Assembly: GCA_947630115.1 (NCBI GenBank)
Contig: CANRGG010000003.1
Coordinates: forward strand, 1 to 64,000
Length of the DNA stretch: 64,000 nt
DNA from: an uncultured Clostridia bacterium
GTDB taxonomy: Bacteria > Bacillota > Clostridia > Christensenellales > Borkfalkiaceae
Direction of reading: 5' to 3'
Of this stretch, positions 58,520 to 64,000 are shown one piece after another. The translations under genes were made by a program, and so were the position numbers. Each line of letters begins with the position of its first letter. Within the stretch, counting starts at the first letter, position 1. The notes under the pieces are model-generated. The model searched no databases, was not told where the DNA came from, and saw only the letters and a list, made by a program, of their open reading frames with translations.

Positions 58520-59686
58520 ATGATCGGAAACTTCACTTACTGCAACCCCACCAAGCTCTATTTCGGCAAAGACGCGCTGAACGGGCTCAAAGAAGAACTG
58601 CCCAAATACGGCAAGAACGTGCTGCTCGTCTATGGCGGCGGCTCGATCAAGCGGAACGGGATCTACGATCGAGTCATCGCCCTGTTGAAGGAGTGCGGCA
58701 AAGAGATCTTCGAGGACGGCGGCGTCATGCCAAATCCCACCATCGAAAAGGTGAAGGAGGGCGTCGAACGGGCGCGGAAAGCGAAGGCCGATCTCATCCT
58801 CGCGGTCGGCGGCGGCTCGGTCTGCGACTATGCAAAGGCGGTGTCCGTCTCCGTCCACTGCGGGGAGGACGTCTGGGAAAAATATTTCATCCGCTTCGAG
58901 GACGTGGATTGCGAGATCGTGCCCGTCGGCTGCGTCTTGACGATGGTCGGAACGGGCAGCGAGATGAATGGCGGCTCCGTCATCACGAATCCCGCGCAAA
59001 AGCTCAAGATCGGACATGTGTTCGGGGAAAACGTCTATCCGAAATTCTCCGTCCTCAACCCCGAGTTCACCTACACCGTTCCGAAATACCAGATGGTTTC
59101 CGGGATCTACGACATCATGTCGCACATTTTGGAACAGTACTTTTCTGGCACCGACGACAACACGAGCGACTATCTCTCGGAGGGACTTTTGCGCTCCCTC
59201 ATCCACAGCGCGAAGATCGCCGTCCGGGATCCTCAAAACTATGAGGCGCGGAGTAACATCATGTGGACGGCAACTTGGGCGCTGAACACCCTTATCGCCA
59301 AGGGAAAGAGCGAAGATTGGATGGTGCATATGCTCGGACAAGCGGTCGGCGCCCATACCGACGCCACCCACGGCATGACCCTTGCCGCCGTCTCGATCCC
59401 CTATTACACCTACCTTTTGCCCTATGGCACGGCGAAATTCGCCCGCTATGCGGTGAACGTCTGGCAGGTCGATCCCGCCGGTAAGACGGAGATGGAAGTC
59501 GCCCGCGAGGGGCTTCGGAACATGGAGGCCTGGATGAGAGAGATCGGTCTGGTGATGGACCTCACCGAGCTCGGCGCGACGCGGGAAATGCTCGACGGCT
59601 TGGTCAAGAGCACGCTCATCATGGACGGCGGCTACAAAGTTTTGGACGAAAAGGAGATCCGTGCCATTTTCGAGGCGAGTTTTTAA
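58520..59686 (+). CDS. Iron-containing alcohol dehydrogenase (YqhD/butanol dehydrogenase type)
   Basis: 388 residues of the group III alcohol dehydrogenase family, probably NADPH-dependent aldehyde reductase. Cofactor binding: VLLVYGGGSIKRNGIYDRV and LILAVGGGSVCDYAKAVSVS; TMVGTGSEMNGGSVI also belongs to it. Metal ligands are expected in GIYDIMSHILEQYFSG (Asp, His) and HMLGQAVGAHTDATHGMTLA (His, His). GGAG stands before the ATG. It leads a plus-strand group with the hydrolase 12 bases downstream. Likely role: detoxifying or reducing aldehydes, or alcohol fermentation. Confidence 0.93.
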   Translation: MIGNFTYCNPTKLYFGKDALNGLKEELPKYGKNVLLVYGGGSIKRNGIYDRVIALLKECGKEIFEDGGVMPNPTIEKVKEGVERARKAKADLILAVGGGSVCDYAKAVSVSVHCGEDVWEKYFIRFEDVDCEIVPVGCVLTMVGTGSEMNGGSVITNPAQKLKIGHVFGENVYPKFSVLNPEFTYTVPKYQMVSGIYDIMSHILEQYFSGTDDNTSDYLSEGLLRSLIHSAKIAVRDPQNYEARSNIMWTATWALNTLIAKGKSEDWMVHMLGQAVGAHTDATHGMTLAAVSIPYYTYLLPYGTAKFARYAVNVWQVDPAGKTEMEVAREGLRNMEAWMREIGLVMDLTELGATREMLDGLVKSTLIMDGGYKVLDEKEIRAIFEASF

Positions 59687-59698
59687 GGAGAAAAAACC

Positions 59699-60685
59699 AT
59701 GGACGAAACATTGAATTTGGGAAGCGAATGGGACAAAGTTTTCGAAAAAAGCGAGAAAGTTGAACACGAAAAGGCGACCTTTCATAACCGTTACGGCATT
59801 CCGCTCGCCTGCGACGTGTACAAGCCGAAAAACGCAAGCGGGAAACTTCCCGCGATCGCGGTCTGCGGGCCGTTCGGCGCGGTCAAGGAGCAGAGCTCCG
59901 GGCTCTATGCGCAGGAGCTTGCCGGGCGCGGCTTCCTTGCGATCGCCTTCGACCCCTCCTTTACCGGCGAGAGCGGCGGCTTTCCCCGCTATGTCGCCTC
60001 GCCCGACATCAACACCGAGGATTTCTCGGCGGCGGTGGATTATCTCTCCTGCCGCGAGGACGTCGATCCCGACAAGATCGGCATTTGCGGCATTTGCGGC
60101 TGGGGCGGCATGGCGATCAACGCGGCGGCGATAGACACCCGGATCAAGGCGACCGTCGCCTCGACGATGTACGACATGACGCGGGTGAACGCGAAGGGCT
60201 ATTTCGACGCGGCGGACAGCGAAGAGGCCCGCTATGAGACGAAAAAAGCGCTCAACGAGCAGCGCACCGCCGATTATAAAAGCGGAAATTACGAGCTTGG
60301 CGGCGGAGTCGTCGATCCCCTCCCCGCCGACGCGCCCTTCTTCGTCAAAGATTATTACGATTACTACAAGACAAAGCGCGGCTATCATCCCCGTTCACTC
60401 AATTCAAACGGCGGCTGGAACAAGACCTCCGCGCTCTCCTTCCTGAACATGCCCATTCTCACTTACAGCCAGGAGATCCGGAGCGCCGTCCTTCTCATTC
60501 ACGGTGAAAAGGCGCATTCCTGCTATTTTTCGAAGGACGCCTACGCCGCAATGACAAAGAACAGCAAATACGCGGCCAACAAGGAGCTGCTGCTGATTCC
60601 GAACGCCGTGCACACCGACCTTTACGACAGAAAGGACGTCATTCCGTTCGACAAGATCGAAAAGTTTTTCAAGAACAATTTTTGA
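59699..60685 (+). CDS. Dienelactone-hydrolase-like alpha/beta hydrolase
   Basis: 328 residues, no signal peptide. The fold is shown by AIAVCGPFGAVKEQSSGLYA, FLAIAFDPSFTGESGG and the nucleophile elbow GICGWGG, where Cys replaces the usual Ser, as in dienelactone hydrolases. The acid is probably in HGEKAHSCYFSKD and the His in IPNAVHTDLYDRKD. Families of this kind (YcjY-like) are frequent in Clostridia beside oxidoreductases. GGAG lies 8 bases before the ATG. Substrate unknown. Confidence 0.82.
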   Translation: MDETLNLGSEWDKVFEKSEKVEHEKATFHNRYGIPLACDVYKPKNASGKLPAIAVCGPFGAVKEQSSGLYAQELAGRGFLAIAFDPSFTGESGGFPRYVASPDINTEDFSAAVDYLSCREDVDPDKIGICGICGWGGMAINAAAIDTRIKATVASTMYDMTRVNAKGYFDAADSEEARYETKKALNEQRTADYKSGNYELGGGVVDPLPADAPFFVKDYYDYYKTKRGYHPRSLNSNGGWNKTSALSFLNMPILTYSQEIRSAVLLIHGEKAHSCYFSKDAYAAMTKNSKYAANKELLLIPNAVHTDLYDRKDVIPFDKIEKFFKNNF

Positions 60686-60688
60686 GCG

Positions 60689-62227
60689 ATGAAAAAGTTT
60701 TTAACGATTTTTTTGGCGCTCGCGCTGGTGTTTTCGCTTTCGGCATGCGGTCCGAAGCCAAACGAGGGAACGGTTTCGCCGCCCGACCCTTCCGAGCCGA
60801 CCGAGCCGTCAAAGCCAAACGAACCGTCCAAGCCCGATGAGCCGACCGAGCCCGAAGAGCCGTCCAAGCCCGACGAGCCGTCCAAGCCCGATGAGCCGAC
60901 CGAGCCCGATGAGCCGTCCAAGCCCGACGAGCCATCCGAGCCCGATGAGCCGTCCAAGCCCGATGAGCCGTCCAAACCCGACGAGCCGTCGGGCTCCGAA
61001 GAAAAATCTTACACGATGAGCGAGGACGGCAAGACGGTGTATTTCGGGCACTATCCGAAGGCACAGGTGCAGGACAAAGAGCTCATCGAAGCTCTCAACG
61101 CGGCAAGCGGAGGGCGCGATTGGGTGTCGTATGAATACTATCTTTCGGGCGAGCGGAGGGACTTCATGTTCTATCAAGACGTGACGTATGCTTCCGAAAC
61201 CTACCGCGGGGTCTACTTTACGGAGTACCGTCCCAATGACGTGAGAAGCGAGGGAAAAGAAGGGCAAAGCTATGTCGATGACAACGGCTTTGAGGCGAAC
61301 ACGGTCTATTGGTTCCGATTCGAGACCCTCTCCTGGCGTGTTCTCGAAAAGTCGAAGGGATCTGCCCTGCTTGTGAGCGAGAACGTACTCGACAGCCGCG
61401 AATTTTTCCCCGCCGCAAAGGGCGAAACGGGGCAAAAGGCGAACGACTATCAGGCAAGCTCCATCCGCGCTTTTTTGAACGGGGAATTCTTTGACGCAGC
61501 GTTTTCCGAAGCCGAACAGACGAATTTTTCGGGCGACGGAGACAAGCTCTTTCTGCTCGGCTATGAGGACGTGACCAACCCCGATCTGGGGTTCTCTTCC
61601 GACGCGGATCGAACGCTCGCGGCAACGGACTATGCGCTTATGCAGGGGCTCAACAACGGCGGCGGCGCGCGCTGGTGGTTAAGTTCGGGAAACGACACGT
61701 ACGACTTCTACGCCCGCTATGTGGACGGGAGCGGTTTTCCCGAGTACAATCAATACGTCTATTTCACATCGCTCGGGGTCGTTCCCGCGCTCAGAGTCAA
61801 ACTTTTTGACGAAACGCCCCCGCCCGTCGAAGGGGATGAAACGAAAGATCCCGAGGAGGAAGAGATGATCGACGAAATTTTTCTTTCGATCAACGGCCGT
61901 AAAATTTCCGTCGCGCTCGAACAAAACGCCGCGACGGAGGCTTTGATCGAACTTTTGAAGGAGGGCGACATCACCTATCAAGCGAGCGATTATGGCGGGT
62001 TTGAAAAGGTCGGGAATTTGGGGCATACCCTGCCCCGCAGCGACGCGCAGATGACAACCGAGGCGGGCGATGTCATTCTCTACTCGGGAAATCAGATCGT
62101 CTTGTTCTATGGGAGCAATTCCTGGAGCTATACCCGGCTCGGACGGGTGCAGGGCGTCACCGCGGAGGAGTGGAAAGACCTCCTCACCGAGGAAAATCCG
62201 ATCACGGTGACGATCAGTCTAAAGTAA
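60689..62227 (+). CDS. Lipoprotein with DUF6273-like and cyclophilin-like domains
   Basis: 512 residues. The signal peptide MKKFLTIFLALALVFS ends in lipobox LSAC (Cys20). A Pro-rich linker of KPDEP-type repeats (residues about 27-105, 12-bp DNA units) follows. Next is a DUF6273-like domain (VYWFRFETLSWRVLEKSKGS, SIRAFLNGEFFDAAFS, WWLSSGNDTYDFYARYV, GVVPALRVKLF). The C-terminus from about residue 395 (IFLSINGRKISVALEQNAAT to ILYSGNQIVLFYGSNSWSYT, then LG) looks like the cyclophilin-like fold of small secreted Clostridial proteins. A fusion of the two is unusual. Start at 60689, 3 bases after the hydrolase stop, with only a weak ribosome site. Exposed on the cell surface; ligand unknown. Confidence 0.8.
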   Translation: MKKFLTIFLALALVFSLSACGPKPNEGTVSPPDPSEPTEPSKPNEPSKPDEPTEPEEPSKPDEPSKPDEPTEPDEPSKPDEPSEPDEPSKPDEPSKPDEPSGSEEKSYTMSEDGKTVYFGHYPKAQVQDKELIEALNAASGGRDWVSYEYYLSGERRDFMFYQDVTYASETYRGVYFTEYRPNDVRSEGKEGQSYVDDNGFEANTVYWFRFETLSWRVLEKSKGSALLVSENVLDSREFFPAAKGETGQKANDYQASSIRAFLNGEFFDAAFSEAEQTNFSGDGDKLFLLGYEDVTNPDLGFSSDADRTLAATDYALMQGLNNGGGARWWLSSGNDTYDFYARYVDGSGFPEYNQYVYFTSLGVVPALRVKLFDETPPPVEGDETKDPEEEEMIDEIFLSINGRKISVALEQNAATEALIELLKEGDITYQASDYGGFEKVGNLGHTLPRSDAQMTTEAGDVILYSGNQIVLFYGSNSWSYTRLGRVQGVTAEEWKDLLTEENPITVTISLK

Positions 62228-62254
62228 CTTTTGAAAAGCGCGAAGGAGAATGCG

Positions 62255-63397
62255 ATGAAGGAAATTTTGAAAATCCCTCGTTGGGCGAAGATCGTACTCC
62301 GAATTTTGCTCATTCTTTTGATCTGCTTGCTACTGATCGTTTTGCTCGCGCTGCTTTTCATCAATTTCTATCCCTCCTTCGGCGGGAACGCGAGCCGAGA
62401 GAAAAAGGCGGAATACGCCTCGCGCGCCTCAAATTATTTCGACGGCGCCTTTCACAATACCGGCGAATTTTCCCTCATGACCGAGGCGGACGATCCCTAC
62501 AAGGACAGATCGAGCGGAAAGGGAACGCTCCCGGGCGAAAACCTTCCGACCGTGACGCCGTCGCTTTTTCAAAATCCTGCAAAAGACGAGCTTTCGCTCA
62601 CCTGGTTCGGGCATTCGAGCGTTCTTCTGCAAATGCAGGGAATGAATATTCTCTTCGACCCCGTTTTCAGTGAAATTTCCTCGCCCGTCTCGTTCGTGGG
62701 CTCCCGCCGTTTCAGCGACCTTCCGCTCACGGCGGAAGAACTGCCGCAAATCGATCTTGTGATCGTCTCTCACGATCATTACGATCATCTCGACTATCCG
62801 ACCATTCAACAAATCGACGGCAAGGTCGGAAGGTATGTCGTGCCGCTCGGCGTTGAAAATCATTTGAAGCGCTGGGGAGTGTCGGAACATAAAATCTCGA
62901 CCCTTGCCTGGTGGGAAGAGACCGAGTTTGACGGGCTCACCGTCGTCTGCACGCCGTCGAGGCATTATTCGGGGAGAAAAATTATCGACCAAAACGCGAC
63001 GCTCTGGGCGTCCTGGGTCTTAAAAAACGAAACTTATCAGGTTTTTGAAAGCGGCGACACCGGCTTCGGCGGGCAATTCGAAGAGATCTATGCAAAATTC
63101 GGGACGTTCGATCTCGCTCTCATGGACTGTGCGCAATACTCGACCAGATGGCATGAAGTGCATATGTTCCCCGAAGAAGCGGCGACGGCTGCCGGGATCT
63201 TGCACGCCAAAGCGGCAATCCCTATTCATTGGGGGGCGTTCCGGCTGTCCGATCACGCTTGGGACGACCCCGCGGAGCGCTTTACCCTGCGCGGCGAAGA
63301 GCTCGGGCTTACGGTCGTGACGCCGAGACTCGGGGAAACGGTGGAATGGCGCCGCCTTACCGAATATACAAAGCGGTGGTGGCGGGAGATCGGATAA
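62255..63397 (+). CDS. Membrane-anchored metallo-beta-lactamase-fold hydrolase (NAPE-PLD/UlaG-like)
   Basis: 380 residues. I start at the ATG at 62255, with AAGGAG 6 bases upstream; a TTG at 62231 opens the frame earlier. One N-terminal helix (IVLRILLILLICLLLIVLLA) anchors the enzyme. Metal motifs: LTWFGHSSVLLQM (conserved first strand), VIVSHDHYDHLD (HxHxDH), SRHYSGRK, ESGDTGFGG (Asp) and IPIHWGAF (His). This is the pattern of bacterial NAPE-PLD-like phosphodiesterases. It may act on phospholipid or phosphodiester substrates at the membrane; substrate unproven. Confidence 0.88.
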   Translation: MKEILKIPRWAKIVLRILLILLICLLLIVLLALLFINFYPSFGGNASREKKAEYASRASNYFDGAFHNTGEFSLMTEADDPYKDRSSGKGTLPGENLPTVTPSLFQNPAKDELSLTWFGHSSVLLQMQGMNILFDPVFSEISSPVSFVGSRRFSDLPLTAEELPQIDLVIVSHDHYDHLDYPTIQQIDGKVGRYVVPLGVENHLKRWGVSEHKISTLAWWEETEFDGLTVVCTPSRHYSGRKIIDQNATLWASWVLKNETYQVFESGDTGFGGQFEEIYAKFGTFDLALMDCAQYSTRWHEVHMFPEEAATAAGILHAKAAIPIHWGAFRLSDHAWDDPAERFTLRGEELGLTVVTPRLGETVEWRRLTEYTKRWWREIG

Positions 63398-63419
63398 AAA
63401 AATTTCAAAGGAGAAAATC

Positions 63420-63959
63420 ATGAACAAGAAAGTTTTGATCATTTCGTCGAGTTTTCGGACGAAGGGCAATTCGGCAAGACTTGCCGAAGAATTTGCGAAG
63501 GGCGCGTCGGAGGCGGGAAACGAGGTCGAATTTGTCTCCCTGCATGACAAAAAAATTGCCTTTTGCCGGGGCTGTCTCGTCTGCCAAAAGACGAAGCGGT
63601 GCGCGATCTTGGACGACGCCGATCTGATCCGCGAAAAAATGCTGCATGCGGACGTCTTGGTCTTTGCAACGCCCGTCTATTATTACGGGCTGAGCGGACA
63701 GCTCAAAACGCTGCTCGATCGCTGCAATCCGCTCTACTGCTCGAACTATCGGTTCCGCGAAATCTATCTGCTCTTTGCGGCGGCAGAGGACGACGAGGAC
63801 GTGGCGGACAGGACGCTGAAAAATTTAGACGGCTGGGTGGTCTGCTATCCCGAGGCGCACCTGAAGGGTGATATCTTTTGCGGCGGCGTGAACGACGTCG
63901 GCGACATCGAGGGAAATCCGAGGCTCCAAGAAGCCTATGAAATGGGAAAATCGGTCTGA
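63420..63959 (+). CDS. Flavodoxin-fold iron-sulfur flavoprotein/NADPH-FMN reductase
   Basis: 179 residues. The FMN phosphate loop is SSSFRTKGNSARLAEEFAKG, and TPVYYYGLSGQLKTLLDRC the flavin-contact block. Between them, CRGCLVCQKTKRC has the Cys spacing of the iron-sulfur flavoprotein family, which carries a 4Fe-4S cluster and moves electrons or reduces quinones and nitro compounds. The last residues are followed by a stop at 63957-63959. GGAG stands before the ATG at 63420. Last gene of the window and of this group. Confidence 0.88.
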   Translation: MNKKVLIISSSFRTKGNSARLAEEFAKGASEAGNEVEFVSLHDKKIAFCRGCLVCQKTKRCAILDDADLIREKMLHADVLVFATPVYYYGLSGQLKTLLDRCNPLYCSNYRFREIYLLFAAAEDDEDVADRTLKNLDGWVVCYPEAHLKGDIFCGGVNDVGDIEGNPRLQEAYEMGKSV

Positions 63960-64000
63960 ATTCCCCCTCTTGGGGAGAAAAATCAGGCGACAAGAAAATC

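Noticed and set aside
58397..60388. Minus-strand ORF of 663 codons opposite the alcohol dehydrogenase and the hydrolase
   Set aside because: Antisense shadow with no family pattern; the plus-strand genes have cofactor and metal motifs and ribosome sites.

Overview
The window suggests a spore-forming member of the class Clostridia, probably an uncultured gut lineage; placing it nearer than that would be a guess. The evidence is a complete spoIIIAA-AH operon, spoIVB, and the Bacillus/Clostridia gene order asp23-nusB-folD-ispA-dxs-tlyA-nadK-argR-recN-spoIVB, all on the minus strand. Most of the window is GC-rich by eye. An AT-rich islet (about 0.5-1.3 kb) and the 24-35 kb segment stand out by composition and content.

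Layout. 1-305: tRNA-Phe, tRNA-Thr and tRNA-Tyr with a shared terminator. 0.4-1.5 kb: an AT-rich islet with a ribbon-helix-helix regulator, a 28-residue membrane peptide, a VanZ-like membrane protein and a YjzC-like protein. 1.5-6.7 kb: a cutC / transglutaminase-like / nagB / nagA amino-sugar operon. 6.8-8.7 kb: a Y-family lesion-bypass polymerase with its YolD partner. 8.8-14.3 kb: a MATE exporter behind a structured terminator leader, divergent from a heterodimeric ABC exporter.

14.4-23.4 kb and 35.4-44.3 kb: two paralogous copies of a roughly 9-kb cluster of envelope proteins. Each holds a BspA-like leucine-rich-repeat lipoprotein, a membrane protein with an InlB-type repeat and a Glu/Gly/Gln tail, a BatA-like VWA membrane protein, a large double-VWA membrane protein and a DUF58 protein. 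Copy 1 ends with a small sigma factor. Neither copy has the MoxR-type ATPase usual for such sets. The two share an almost identical upstream region. Copy 2 has a frameshift and an inserted terminal-inverted-repeat element, is bracketed by a 33-bp direct repeat, and sits where spo0A would be expected, next to spoIVB. This duplicated system is the main candidate for something undescribed.

23.6-35.4 kb, between the copies: remains of a HipA-like gene and of a large nuclease-type defence gene broken by several frameshifts, an alpha/beta hydrolase, a MITE-like element, and an ECF transporter plus paired ABC transporter operon with a nitrous-oxide-stimulated-promoter family protein and a DtxR-family regulator. 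This set resembles a metallophore (iron) uptake locus without biosynthesis genes.

44.5-58.3 kb: spoIVB, recN, argR, nadK, tlyA, dxs, ispA, folD, nusB, asp23 and spoIIIAH to spoIIIAA, with a near-consensus sigma-E promoter in front of spoIIIAA. A short palindrome recurs three times here, twice in frame inside dxs and spoIIIAE. 58.4-64 kb: a plus-strand group of iron alcohol dehydrogenase, dienelactone-hydrolase-like protein, DUF6273/cyclophilin-like lipoprotein, metallo-beta-lactamase-fold protein and iron-sulfur-type flavoprotein.
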